Counted from the stretch's first letter, positions 9,687 through 20,300 are shown. The stretch: 64,000 bases of DNA from an uncultured Saprospiraceae bacterium (GCA_937921825.1 CAKZVK010000024.1:24310-88309); one strand, 5' to 3'. Notes: a model not told the origin generated them from the letters alone. Numbers and translations are program-made.

Positions 9687-9694
9687 AGTCTTAT

Positions 9695-12600
9695 CTAGAA
9701 GACAGCCCTTAATTGGGCACCTAGATTATTGACCATTGGTGCATCTTCAGATTTTCTTGCATTGTAGGTTAGTATCATATCAAAGTTCTTAGCGACCCTT
9801 CTGGTATAATTAATATTCCAAAGAAAATTTGTACCGTCCTGCAGACCTTGTAGCAATTCGAATTCTACTGGTGTGCTACTGTCGCCATTAAATTCTATGA
9901 ATACTAAACCAAAAGTACCTTGGAAACTAGAGCTGGAGGATTGCCTCCAGGTCAGTTCCATATTTAGATTTTGATTCTTAGAATTTTCTAAACCGCCAAT
10001 GGTATTGTTGTTAAACTCCTGGGAGTACTTGGTGACTATTCTAAGCTTAGGCGAAGGTCTGTAACTTAACTGAGGTACAACTCTCCAGAAGTCTATTAGG
10101 AAGTCTTGATCTGGAAAAGCTTCTGAGGCAAATACTTTTTTTCCTAGTCCAGTTTCTAATATAAAATCAATCGATTTTATAAGATTGTACCTCCCTCTGA
10201 AGTAGAGTTCTTCAGTTCCTCTGCTGTCCCTTCCCGTGATCTGTGTTATAACATTATCAAAGGTTCTATAAGATAACTGCATGTCATGGCTGACATTCCC
10301 TCTATTGTAGAATAGACTATGGTCCATAGAGGCATTGTAACTAATCAGTGTAGTGTCCCGGAGATCTGTTATTATTGCTTTTACAAATCCACCTCCATCA
10401 GAACTTGCTGACCGCTGGTCTATTCTGTATCTGGAGTTGAGTTGAAATCGGGTCGGAAAAGTTTTCTTGTCTTTTAGAATTTTCTTCAGATTAATTCTAA
10501 GAGATTGATTGAGGATAGTTTTATTAGAACTCAAGAACTCATTGTTGAATATTGATATCTTTTCGTATTGGCCAAGGTCACTTTGTGGAGCTATTCTGAA
10601 TTCATTGACAGTCATTAGGCTGTCTTGGTTGAAGTCCTCCCAGACATAGGAACCCTCTCCTCTCTGGACCTCCACATATTGGAATTCGACCTTAGGTTCC
10701 TGACCGCTATTGGATTCATAATAAGAATTCAAAATTAGGCCTCGATTGAAAGCATTGAAATCATGTTCTAAGGTCCCTATCAGCGTTTGTTTGGAATTAT
10801 CTTGATCATCTTCTATGAGGTCTTGGAAGTCTCTCAGAGTAATATTCCATCTAAGGTTTGAGTTCTTGCCGACTAGCCAACCACCACCCAAGTTATACTC
10901 GTCTGAGCTACTGAAAGGCGCTAAATTATTGTCTATTACTCTGGTGTCCTTTCTTAGTTGGTAAGAGGCATTAAGATGGAACGGTTTATTAGCATCTGAC
11001 GTAATAAAGGCTCTGTATAGATCATAGTTAAAGGAACTGGAAAGCAGAGAGTCGGTCTCTGTGTTATTTCTGATGTTCTCTTCTTTTTCGAAATAGCCAC
11101 CCACTTGCCAGCTTTCACTTATCCTTCTCTTTATCAGTAAGTTAGGTCTGAAAAAGGTTGTCTTTTGATCGATTAATTGACTTTCGGAACTGAGGTAATT
11201 AGCTTTACCATCTATGGTCCAGTTTTTTGATTGATGGGAAAAGATGAGTTTGTTTTTTAGACCAGAATAAATATTTCTATCATGAAATCCTCCTAGCCCA
11301 TACCCTAGCGAGGTCGTGCCATCAGAAAGTGTAAAACTGGCATCATGTAATAATTGATCGCTGGTCTCTGCTATATTTTCTAAATTCCAATCTCTGGTGA
11401 ATTCTGCGGCACGGTAAGGATTAAGTGCAGAAAAGTTCTTTTGCTTTATTTCTATGCTGGCCTCTGTTTCTAGGCTCCATTTTCTCCTTCTAAGACTATC
11501 AGCGGATGTCTTTTTAGGGAGCGGTCTTAAGTCATTTAATCTGAATAAAATAGATCCACCAAGATTGTCACTGTTGTCATTTTCAGAGAATCTATTCTTG
11601 TCTAGGAAGCTCAGTCCTGATTCTAGATAGAGCTGTGTACTGTCACTTATTTCGTACAGCGCAGAAGCTGTAATGAGTTGCTTTTTTTCTGGTGCTTGTA
11701 ATTGGATGACTGGATCGAAAGTACCTTGATTGGCACCAACGTATTTGTATACCCTACCATTGACCCCGACTTCATCATCTATACTGTATGACCCTTGCCC
11801 GAATCCAACATTTGAAAATCTTGCGGCCACTAAATTTTCAGTAGCTGTCGGCACATAGACTAAGGTGTCTCCGCGCAACTGATAAGGCGTAAGCCCCGAA
11901 AAGTCGTTTTCTTGAGGAATGAAAATGCCATTTTTTAGTGCCTGTCCATCACCGCTTTCGTTTAGGATTCTGATGTCTGTGCTATCTAGCTGGATATTCC
12001 CTGCTAGAGATTTACTGTCTTGTTCATTGTAGAAATTGACTCCTAGGGTGACACGATTTTTTTTAAACTCAGACGAGGTGGCGTATAGGGATCTCAGATA
12101 ACTTTGGGTTGCAAATTCATACTCTACAATGATTCTTATATTTTCTGCGATTACCATATTGGCAGTGAAGCGAATTTCAGCTCTATTGTAATCTATAATG
12201 TAATCATAGTTATCTCCTCTCTTGAGTAGTCTACCGTCAGCATACACCTTTTCAGTACCAGAAAGAACCTGGAGGAATACATCACCATTCTCACCTTCGA
12301 GTCTGTAAGGCCCTTGATTGCCTTCAGAGGTATTGAGTTCTAATCTTTTGAATTTTCCTCTGGATATAGCAAAGCTGCCTCGGTTATTAATGGACCAACC
12401 CTTATCTGTAGTCGTTTGATTGCTGAGGCTAAGTCCTTTGAGTTTTTTGTAGTAATTCATGAAATAGGAGTCAGGTCTACCCAACTCATAATCACCGGCT
12501 ATGATCTTCGTCCTGTCTTTCTGTACTTCTATAAATACCTTGTCGAATTCTTGGAGTACTTGAGTATTGCCTTCTGGCTGAATCGGGATATTATCATCAG

Positions 12601-13165
12601 AAATAGCCGCTCTGATGAATAGATTGTTGCCTAGATCACCTTTCATTTGGAGGTTGAAGTCAGAATTGAGGACGAGATCTTGAGTATTCCCAAAATTCAC
12701 TCCTCTAGAAAAGCTCCCTGTGTACTGGATCTTGTTAGATTGTATGAATCGTCGATCTATAGATTCTTCCTTGGAGTAATCATTCTCTATTCTGATGAGA
12801 AAGCTCTTTTTTTCTACATTGTCGGCATTCAATACCGGCTCACTGGTTGTAATATTTAGAGGTAGAACTCTGAACTTTACATAGAGTGAATCATTATTAT
12901 TCGAGCCAGAGATTTCAAGTTTATTGTTATTGATTTTATAACCGGGTTTATTACTCGGATTGATAAGGTTACTGATTACAACTGATTGCGACACGATGGT
13001 GTTAGAACCAAATAAAACTGTATCCTTTGAAATTTTGAATATGTGCTCCTCGATGTTGGAGAAATCAGATTGAGCAGACAGTGAGATTATCGATAGATAA
13101 GCAATTAGTGATAAGCATATTAGCCTAGGAATCTTACTTGTAGACTTGTATGAACTAGGAATCAA
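9695..13165 (-). CDS. Large outer-membrane beta-barrel-like protein, uncharacterised
   Basis: 1156 residues. The only start that gives a signal peptide is TTG at 13165: the next in-frame Met lies about 170 residues downstream, and a stop codon lies 30 bases upstream. The signal peptide (residues ~10-32, LICLSLIAYLSIISLSAQ) is followed by a beta-rich N-terminal region with the segments FSRGVNFGNTQDLVLNSD, QEFDKVFIEVQKDRTKIIAG and IIDYNRAEIRFTANM. Long stretches of alternating polar/aromatic residues follow to a terminal Phe, as is usual for barrel proteins inserted by the BAM machinery. The region at residues 150-350 reminds me of large Bacteroidota surface/translocon proteins, but I cannot name a family. 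No T9SS sorting domain and no TonB box or plug motif were seen. Confidence 0.7.
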   Translation of the reverse strand: MIPSSYKSTSKIPRLICLSLIAYLSIISLSAQSDFSNIEEHIFKISKDTVLFGSNTIVSQSVVISNLINPSNKPGYKINNNKLEISGSNNNDSLYVKFRVLPLNITTSEPVLNADNVEKKSFLIRIENDYSKEESIDRRFIQSNKIQYTGSFSRGVNFGNTQDLVLNSDFNLQMKGDLGNNLFIRAAISDDNIPIQPEGNTQVLQEFDKVFIEVQKDRTKIIAGDYELGRPDSYFMNYYKKLKGLSLSNQTTTDKGWSINNRGSFAISRGKFKRLELNTSEGNQGPYRLEGENGDVFLQVLSGTEKVYADGRLLKRGDNYDYIIDYNRAEIRFTANMVIAENIRIIVEYEFATQSYLRSLYATSSEFKKNRVTLGVNFYNEQDSKSLAGNIQLDSTDIRILNESGDGQALKNGIFIPQENDFSGLTPYQLRGDTLVYVPTATENLVAARFSNVGFGQGSYSIDDEVGVNGRVYKYVGANQGTFDPVIQLQAPEKKQLITASALYEISDSTQLYLESGLSFLDKNRFSENDNSDNLGGSILFRLNDLRPLPKKTSADSLRRRKWSLETEASIEIKQKNFSALNPYRAAEFTRDWNLENIAETSDQLLHDASFTLSDGTTSLGYGLGGFHDRNIYSGLKNKLIFSHQSKNWTIDGKANYLSSESQLIDQKTTFFRPNLLIKRRISESWQVGGYFEKEENIRNNTETDSLLSSSFNYDLYRAFITSDANKPFHLNASYQLRKDTRVIDNNLAPFSSSDEYNLGGGWLVGKNSNLRWNITLRDFQDLIEDDQDNSKQTLIGTLEHDFNAFNRGLILNSYYESNSGQEPKVEFQYVEVQRGEGSYVWEDFNQDSLMTVNEFRIAPQSDLGQYEKISIFNNEFLSSNKTILNQSLRINLKKILKDKKTFPTRFQLNSRYRIDQRSASSDGGGFVKAIITDLRDTTLISYNASMDHSLFYNRGNVSHDMQLSYRTFDNVITQITGRDSRGTEELYFRGRYNLIKSIDFILETGLGKKVFASEAFPDQDFLIDFWRVVPQLSYRPSPKLRIVTKYSQEFNNNTIGGLENSKNQNLNMELTWRQSSSSSFQGTFGLVFIEFNGDSSTPVEFELLQGLQDGTNFLWNINYTRRVAKNFDMILTYNARKSEDAPMVNNLGAQLRAVF

Positions 13166-13561
13166 TTGACGGTAATATTTTGCTATTGGTAGTTATCACT
13201 GTAGAACGGTCAATTTCAATAAAAAATTAGTCGTATGAAACCTGAAAAGTGGCATAGTTTTTACTTTATTTATATAATAAATATGTCTAAGTCATAATTA
13301 ACTGATTATTAGAGATTTATCTCTTTTTTGATTTTGAAAATTAACACAGGGACTTTGACATTAGACTATTTGACCGCTTTTATTGCCCCAAAAGTTATAA
13401 TTCGAAGCAAATGATATACGCTAGAACTCATTTTACTGGCCTACTTAATTGCTCTTTGCAACTAGTATATATCTTCTATTGTACTATATTTGGGTCCTTT
13501 AAGTTTTTGGGACTAATCACTAAGCAAATTAAACCCCTGAGCATTAACTGATTTTGGTGGA
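13166..13561. other. Divergent intergenic region
   Basis: 396 bases between the divergent outer-membrane protein and peroxidase genes. It is strongly A+T-rich and without an open frame worth calling. The only signal I see is a -7-like element at 13485-13492 facing the peroxidase. Confidence 0.6.
13485..13492 (+). promoter_or_regulatory. Possible -7 element of the peroxidase gene
   Basis: TATATTTG is a perfect TAnnTTTG about 70 bases before the start codon. The nearest TTTG (13455-13458) is 26 bases upstream of it, longer than the usual 18-20, so the promoter call is tentative. Confidence 0.4.
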
Positions 13562-15475
13562 ATGATGAGATTTTTATTAGGTATTCTCTGTTTTTTTCTT
13601 GTTTCTAGCTCTTTCTCGCAAGAGAACAGAACTATCACAGGTATAGGGAATAATCCGGATGTATCTCACATTGGTAGCGAAGGCGCCCCACTCATCAGAT
13701 ATACCAAAGCGAATTACGCTGACGGCTTTCAAGCAATTAACGACCAAAACTTGCCTGGTCCAAGGGAAGTTAGTAATAGTCTCTTCGAACAATTAGATGA
13801 TATCTTCGAGCCTAGTGACTTAAGCGACTACGTTTGGTTATTTGGTCAATTTTTAGATCACGATATTTCATTAGTCGAGAACGACGAGGAGCAAACGCCT
13901 CTTCTATTGGATATACCTGCAGACGACGCTTATTTCAATTCTAATACTCCAATATTTCTTTCTAGAAATAAATTTATACAAGGTACTGGAGTCGAGCCTG
14001 GCAATCCTAGAGAATATGCAAATGAAGTTACCTCGTTCATAGATGCTTCAATGGTCTATGGTAGCACTGAGGAAAGAGCTGATTGGTTAAGGACTTTTGA
14101 GGATGGGAAAATGAAAATGGCTAAGAAGACAGGAAGTACTGAGAACCTCTTGCCTTGGAATACGCTATCTGGAGAATTCAATGATGCGATAGATTTTTCT
14201 CCCGCTGCTAGAATGGCAGATGATACAAGAACACTAACCAAGTATTTTGTGGCTGGTGATGTCAGAGCTAATGAAAATCCGTTACTTATAGCAATTCATA
14301 CCTTGTTCGTCAGAGAACATAATAGACTCTGCGACGAGCTAATAGAATTATATCCTAACTGGAATGATGAGCAATTGTATCAGAGGGCTAGAAAGTATGT
14401 AGGAGCCTACATTCAAGCTATTACTTATTACGAATGGTTGCCTGCTATGGGAGTCTATCTAACTGATTATCAAGGATATGACTCAAAAGTCGACCCCAGT
14501 ATAATGAATGTTTTCTCTGCAGCAGCGTTCAGGATAGGGCATACTATGATAGACGATGACATCATCAGAATGAATAATGAAGGTGAAATCATAACTGCAG
14601 GAAACCTAAAACTAAAAGATGCTTTTTTCAAGCCTTATACTATAGTCAATGCAGACGGTCTAGATCCTTACTTCAAGGGTATGGGTACTCAGATTATGCA
14701 AGAAATGGATTGTAAGGTAATTGGTGATCTTAGAAATTTTTTATTCGAAGATTCAGGTGTTGCTTTGGATTTAGCGTCCATAAACATATTTAGAGGAAGA
14801 GAAAGAGGTCTATTAGATTATAATTCATTGAGGTCTGAATTTGGTTTGACTCAATTAAGGTCATTCTCTGATTTTTCTGACAATGAAGAGGATGTAAGAA
14901 TTATGACGGAGCTATATGGTGATGTCAATAATATAGATGCATGGGTGGGCATGCTTGCTGAGCCACATATTGATGATGAAGCCGTATTTGGCGAGCTAGT
15001 TATGGAGATAGTCGAAAAGCAATTCAGGCATCTCAGAGATGGAGATAGATTCTACTTTGAAAACGATAATGCTTTTACTCAGTCAGAAAAGGATGCTATC
15101 AAAAGAACGTCTCTACATGATATCATTATGAGGAATACTAACATCACTTTGATGCAACCTAATGTATTCGAAGCGATGCCTCATATGGATATCCCTAATC
15201 TAGTTATAAACGAAATTCCTCTAGAAGCTCTTGCTTTCCCTAATCCTGTCGAGACAAAGACTACTATTAAGGTTTACTCAGATATTCAGAGAGAAATGAC
15301 CTATAAGCTCTTTAGCCCCCTTGGAAAACTTATCCAATCTGGCACTATGAAGCTGTACGAGGGACAAGACAACTACCTTGAGCTAGAACTTGATGGTTCT
15401 GCTGTAAAAGGATATTATCCTTTCTTGTTGGAGTCAGATGAACTTCATACAGTTTTGAAACTCGTTAAGCAATAA
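13562..15475 (+). CDS. Secreted animal-type haem peroxidase with T9SS sorting domain
   Basis: 637 residues with signal peptide (1-20, ending SSSFSQ). The peroxidase domain (about 25-545) has the hallmarks of the peroxidasin/myeloperoxidase superfamily. These are LFGQFLDHDIS with distal His100, ASMVYGSTEERA, the distal Arg in GDVRANENPLL, the proximal His327 in FRIGHTMID, and NIFRGRERGLLDYN. By family it binds haem and uses hydrogen peroxide to oxidise halides or organic substrates. The last ~80 residues (LAFPNPVETKTTIKVYS ... GYYPFLLES) form a type A T9SS sorting domain, so it works outside the cell. It could cross-link or oxidise extracellular matrix; that is inference. A second ATG directly follows the first. 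Confidence 0.93.
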   Translation: MMRFLLGILCFFLVSSSFSQENRTITGIGNNPDVSHIGSEGAPLIRYTKANYADGFQAINDQNLPGPREVSNSLFEQLDDIFEPSDLSDYVWLFGQFLDHDISLVENDEEQTPLLLDIPADDAYFNSNTPIFLSRNKFIQGTGVEPGNPREYANEVTSFIDASMVYGSTEERADWLRTFEDGKMKMAKKTGSTENLLPWNTLSGEFNDAIDFSPAARMADDTRTLTKYFVAGDVRANENPLLIAIHTLFVREHNRLCDELIELYPNWNDEQLYQRARKYVGAYIQAITYYEWLPAMGVYLTDYQGYDSKVDPSIMNVFSAAAFRIGHTMIDDDIIRMNNEGEIITAGNLKLKDAFFKPYTIVNADGLDPYFKGMGTQIMQEMDCKVIGDLRNFLFEDSGVALDLASINIFRGRERGLLDYNSLRSEFGLTQLRSFSDFSDNEEDVRIMTELYGDVNNIDAWVGMLAEPHIDDEAVFGELVMEIVEKQFRHLRDGDRFYFENDNAFTQSEKDAIKRTSLHDIIMRNTNITLMQPNVFEAMPHMDIPNLVINEIPLEALAFPNPVETKTTIKVYSDIQREMTYKLFSPLGKLIQSGTMKLYEGQDNYLELELDGSAVKGYYPFLLESDELHTVLKLVKQ

Positions 15476-15525
15476 TTAAAAACTTCCCTTCTATCTGGAT
15501 CTAGGTATATCTTATATTAGTGATT

Positions 15526-16500
15526 ATGATCACTAGACGTAAGTTTTCTTCCTTATTTGGCTTGTCGATCTTAGGTAATAGCTTAAAAAGCTGTTCCGCA
15601 GGAGTGATGACGGACACAACTAACTCATTTGTTAGTGGAAATCTTGTCATTAGTACTTGGAGAAATCCGACAGCTAATCAGTTGGCGTTCAGTGCTTTGA
15701 AGTCTGAAGATAAATCCCTTTTGGATGCAGTCGAAGTCGGTATTAATACCGTAGAGGACGATCCTAAGGACCAGTCAGTAGGTTATGGAGGGAGACCAGA
15801 TAAAAATGGCGAAGTCACCTTAGATGCCTGTATTATGGATAGTAAAGGGAACGTTGGTTCTGTAACTTATCTCAAGGAAATCAAACATGCTATCTCTGTA
15901 GCTAGACTAGTATTAGAAACCACGCCTCATGTCATCTTATCTGGTCAAGGTGCTCAAGATTTTGCTCTCGAAAATGGATATATCAAAGAAAATCTGCTGA
16001 CTGAAAAGTCAAAACTAGAGTATGACGAATGGGCAAAGGAGATGAAATACGAACCTAAAGCGAATATAGAAAGACATGATACTATAGGTCTTCTAGTGAA
16101 GGATGCACAAGGAAATTTATCTGGAGGCTGCTCTACGAGTGGAATGGCTTATAAGCTAGGTGGTAGAGTAGGAGATTCTCCTATTCCCGGTGCAGGGTTA
16201 TTTGTAGATAATGAAATAGGGGCTTGTACTGCTACAGGAGTAGGAGAGTTGGTATTAAAAACTTGCGCAAGCTTCTTATGTGTAGAGTTCATGCGCTCTG
16301 GCCTTTCGCCTCAAGCGGCCTGTGAAAAAGCAATTATGCGGATAATTGATAAAATCGGTGCAGAAAAGCAGCAAGTAGGCTTGATCTGTTGCAATAAAAA
16401 AGGGCAGATTGGCGCCTACAGTATCATGTCTGGCTTCGTTTACAGTGTAACTGATAATGATTCTACCCAAATTTTGGAGGCTTACTCATATAGCTTATAG
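15526..16500 (+). CDS. Glycosylasparaginase-like N-terminal-nucleophile hydrolase
   Basis: Start set at ATG 15526 rather than GTG 15520; both give the same frame. The 324-residue product matches N4-(beta-N-acetylglucosaminyl)-L-asparaginase. It has STWRNP near the N-terminus, then VEDDPKDQSVGYGGRPDKNGE, and the autocleavage motif HDTIGLL, where Thr186 would become the N-terminal nucleophile. The product-side glycines GACTATGVGE follow. By family it hydrolyses the bond between GlcNAc and Asn in glycoprotein remnants, yielding aspartate. The N-terminus has a twin-arginine-like start (TRRKFSSLFGLSILG) and a possible lipobox Cys (LKSC), suggesting a periplasmic enzyme. It begins 50 bases after the peroxidase and may be cotranscribed. 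Confidence 0.85.
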   Translation: MITRRKFSSLFGLSILGNSLKSCSAGVMTDTTNSFVSGNLVISTWRNPTANQLAFSALKSEDKSLLDAVEVGINTVEDDPKDQSVGYGGRPDKNGEVTLDACIMDSKGNVGSVTYLKEIKHAISVARLVLETTPHVILSGQGAQDFALENGYIKENLLTEKSKLEYDEWAKEMKYEPKANIERHDTIGLLVKDAQGNLSGGCSTSGMAYKLGGRVGDSPIPGAGLFVDNEIGACTATGVGELVLKTCASFLCVEFMRSGLSPQAACEKAIMRIIDKIGAEKQQVGLICCNKKGQIGAYSIMSGFVYSVTDNDSTQILEAYSYSL

Positions 16501-16525
16501 TCGTAATGTGTAGTGAATACGAGGG

Positions 16526-16555
16526 TTTGAGACCTTTAAGTTGGCATTAGATTTG
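16526..16555 (+). promoter_or_regulatory. Bacteroidota-type promoter of the response-regulator gene
   Basis: TTTG at 16526-16529, 18-base spacer, TAGATTTG at 16548-16555: both elements of the TTTG-N19-TAnnTTTG consensus are exact. The predicted transcript starts near 16562, so the leader before ATG 16626 is about 64 bases. Confidence 0.6.
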
Positions 16556-16625
16556 CATTCTCTCAGCAAAAGGTCTTCTTGTGCTATGCTCAGGAGGGAA
16601 CTTACACATTTTAGAAAAAAAACGA

Positions 16626-17294
16626 ATGTCTGCAATAACCAGCGTATTAGTTGATAAGCAAAGTATTTTCAGAGCGGGTCTTAAGGCCTTTTTTGCTCAT
16701 ACTGTCGAACCAAGTGTCGAAATCATTGGTGAGGAAACTAGCGCTGAAGGTTTGAAGCTCTTCCTACATAAGAACCTTGGTACTGAACTGGTATTCCTTG
16801 ATCTAAACCTACCCGATCAAGATGGACTCGAACTCATACCCCAAATAAGAAAGCATTTCAAGTCAGTAAAGATTATTGTCTTGACTTCATATAGTGATTA
16901 CAAGTTTGTAGGACAAGCTCTAAAAAATGGTGCAGACGGATATATCGTAAAATCTAATGAACCTGAAGATTTGCTACAAGGCGTCAGAGAAGTGATGGCT
17001 GGCAATACTTACATAGCGCCTGGCTTACATATCACACCTCCTAATGGCAAGAGGCTGACAAATGGTAAGAAGTCAGCTTATGAAGACAGATTTGTCATCA
17101 AGCAGAAGCTGACTAAAAGAGAGCATGAAGTGCTAGAGCTAATTACACAGGCAAAAAATAACAAAGAGATTGCAAAAGAACTGTACATCAGTGATCAAAC
17201 TGTAGGTGTACATCGCAAAAATATAATGAGAAAACTCGGTGTCAGAAATACAATAAACTTAATAAAGTTTGCACTTGAGAATCAACTAGTATAA
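16626..17294 (+). CDS. LuxR/NarL-type response regulator, orphan
   Basis: Start placed at ATG 16626; an upstream in-frame GTG (16581) would add 15 residues that match nothing in the receiver fold. The 222-residue product has a receiver domain (residues 4-120) with phospho-acceptor Asp59 (VFLDLNLPDQDG), switch Thr87 and Lys109. It ends with a LuxR-type helix-turn-helix (about 158-220, LTKREHEVLELI ... KEIAKELYISDQTVGVHRKN). The acidic pair that binds magnesium is altered: the usual DD(H) reads D10-K11-Q12. No histidine kinase gene lies in the window. It sits just upstream of the first giant HYR/dockerin gene and could regulate surface-protein genes, which is inference. Confidence 0.93.
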   Translation: MSAITSVLVDKQSIFRAGLKAFFAHTVEPSVEIIGEETSAEGLKLFLHKNLGTELVFLDLNLPDQDGLELIPQIRKHFKSVKIIVLTSYSDYKFVGQALKNGADGYIVKSNEPEDLLQGVREVMAGNTYIAPGLHITPPNGKRLTNGKKSAYEDRFVIKQKLTKREHEVLELITQAKNNKEIAKELYISDQTVGVHRKNIMRKLGVRNTINLIKFALENQLV

Positions 17295-17392
17295 GACCAC
17301 AATAGCTTATCCCCTAAGCTTAACCTTTCCACATACTCTGAACAGATTTAATTTTTAAGTAAATCAATTGGCCATAGACTGGTCATTAATAT

Positions 17393-20300
17393 ATGATTAT
17401 GACTTTAAGAGAATTGTTCAAGAGACAAAGTATTCTACAGCCTAAGAGCTACAAATTCATACCTACACTGGTTGTGATTTTGTTTGCGATGGGTAACATT
17501 GGTGCTCAGCAACTAGTAACTAATGGTGATTTTGAAGCCGGTTTAGCTGGTTGGACCATTACTAGTACAGGGACTGGGAATAATTATGTTCTCAATACAG
17601 GTGCCTTTAATTCCAGTTGCACAGATGCCTTCACGGTATGGATGAGTCCACAACCACAGATAGCAGACTTAAACAGTGTAGCTAGCGATTTGGATGCAGG
17701 AACATCTAAACTAGTTTCTGGTGTAATAGCTATACCTGAAGCCTGTAGTAAGCTCAAGCTTTCTGTGGACGTAGAGTACGAAAGCCTAGCTCCTTTAGAT
17801 CCCATGACACAGGATATTAAAATCACTGCCTTCGATGCAATGATGAACAATTTAGGAACTATGTTTTCTTTGACAGGTTCAGGGTCAGGACAAGCTCATG
17901 TGCCTCATGCGACTATATGTAGGTCTATTTTCAACCCAGGAACGGGTTCTGGGTCAGCTGGTCTAGCACCTCTCTCTGGTCAGAATATCACTTTGGAATT
18001 TGAAGCAACTGCGCAAGATGGTTGTTTCCCTCACCAGTTTGATAATATTGGTTTGGTCTGTCATGATCCTCTTGTTGCGATGGACATAGAGATAACGGAT
18101 CCATGCTCTTGTACCAATCCTAATAATGTAGTCCAAGCAGACGGCTCTTACTTCTTCCATGATATACTTCATGTCAGTTCAGGAGTAGGTCTGACTACAG
18201 TGCATTTAGCAGCTAATGATGGATTCTTAGTAGATGCAACTAATACGCCTATACCCGTAGGTACAGTGTTTACAGAAGTAACACCAGGAGAATATGAGCT
18301 AGAGTTTTTCACGCTATCAGGTACTTCTAGTAACATAGAAGTAAGTACTGGTTTCGGATCAGTAGCTTTCACAGCAGGTGGCTGTGTTTTTGAAGGATGT
18401 AATGATTCTTGTCCTACTACTTTAGCTTGTAATAATAATATACAGATCTCTTTAGGACATACTTGTGAGGCTATTTTTGACCCTAACTTGATATTAGAAG
18501 GGACTATAACTGATTGTCCTTTTTCTGTAAGAATAAAAGATGCAAATGATGTCGTTCTTCTTGCTTCAGAAATGAATGGAGGCGCTATGACACATCCAGT
18601 AATAGATGCAACCTTTATAGGTGATAGCTGCAAAGCAGAGGTGTTCTACCTAGATGATAATGGTGTAGAAGTAACTTGTTGGGGATGGTTTACGGTAGAA
18701 GATAAATTAGGTCCGACGTTGACTTGTGCACCAGATGTTACAGTTTCTTGTAAGGATAATGTAACTGTTGATGCAGCTGAGCTAGCGGCTATAGGCCTCG
18801 TTGATAATTGTGGCAATGCAGAGATTAGAATAACTAGAGATGTACTAAACGAGCACGAATGTGGGCCAGATGGTATCACTGCAGAACGTTTGGTTGAGTA
18901 TATAGCAATAGATAACAATGGTTTAGTTTCTCAGACTTGTAGTTACCTAATATCTTATAGTAAGATCGACTTAGCTGATTTAGATTTCCCTTCTAACTAT
19001 GAGGGAGAATGTGTAGATGGTGAGACACCTGATGCGGACATAACTGGAGTACCTAACGTAGGTGGATGTGATCTAATGCTGACAGATAATCTATGTAAGT
19101 TTAATATTTCATTTACTGATGATACTACAAGAACTTGTGGTTCTAATATTTCAATTCTTAGAAAATGGGTAGTACTAGACTGGTGTGCTGCAGAGCATAG
19201 ACAGAGTTATCAGACTATCAAAATCTCTGACACAGAGCCTCCTGTGGTTTCTTGCCCTATAGATATAACAGTAGAAGCAACGGCGGGTTGCTCAGGAACA
19301 TATACTTTTGATCCGTTTGAAGCAAATGATTTATTTGATGCAGCGATTATTGATGACTGTTCTAGTTTGACTTTTCAAGCTCAGTTTTTGACTGCAGATG
19401 AGAGAGATGTAGATGATGTAGATCAGCCGTTTAATAATATGTCTGGTAATGGTCCATTTACTGCGACTTTACCAGGAGGACAGAGTTGGATAAAATATAT
19501 TGCAACAGATGCTTGTGGAAATTCTTCAGAATGTAGAATGGAAGTATTTGTCCAAGACAATCAAGCACCTATAGCAATATGTGACCAGTTTACTGCGGTT
19601 TCTCTGGCAGACAATGGCTGGGGTAGAGTATATGGTCCTTCACTTGATGATGGCTCATATGACCAGTGTGGTGGGGAGGTGACATTTGAAGTTAGAAGAT
19701 CAGATACACCATGTGGTGACGATGCTTCTAGTGATAGAGATGACACCATCTTTGGGGACTACGTTCAGTTCTGCTGCTCTGAAGCAGGAGATACCGTTAG
19801 GGTAGAGCTTAAGGTTCTAGATCCAGTTGGGTCATTCAGCACCTGTTCTGTTAATGTGGTTGTGCAGGATAAGCATAACAACTTTGATATGGGCTGCCCT
19901 ATGCCAGCCGTAATAACTGCTGATTGTGATATGAATTTGAGTCAGATTAAAAACATGTATGGATCACCTAACCCAAGTAACTCTTGTGGTGCAGTGCCTA
20001 CCTTTATATCAGAAGATGATGACTCCGGTCTAGGTGATTGTGGCGCAGGGAGTATTTCTAGAATATGGACAGCAGTCTATGGGCAGGATACTACTAATAC
20101 CACTTGTATGCAGACAATACAAATTGAAAAGGCATCAACTTTAAGTAGATCTTCTTTCAATCCACCTACCTCTAATCCAGTTGCTAATTGTTCTAACTAC
20201 TTTGAAGATACTGGTGATGGACCTAGTCTGAGATCGGATAATGTATGTGCTGATGTAGGTTTTACTTTTGAAGACAATAGTTTCTTTAACGTAGAGGGAT

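Noticed and set aside
18169..18633. Minus-strand open frame of 154 codons inside giant protein 1 gene
   Set aside because: It lies wholly within a well-supported plus-strand gene, has no recognisable domain, and arises from the codon bias of that gene. The same holds for 24820-25251 (minus), 45794-46159 (minus), 55696-56136 (plus) and similar shadows.
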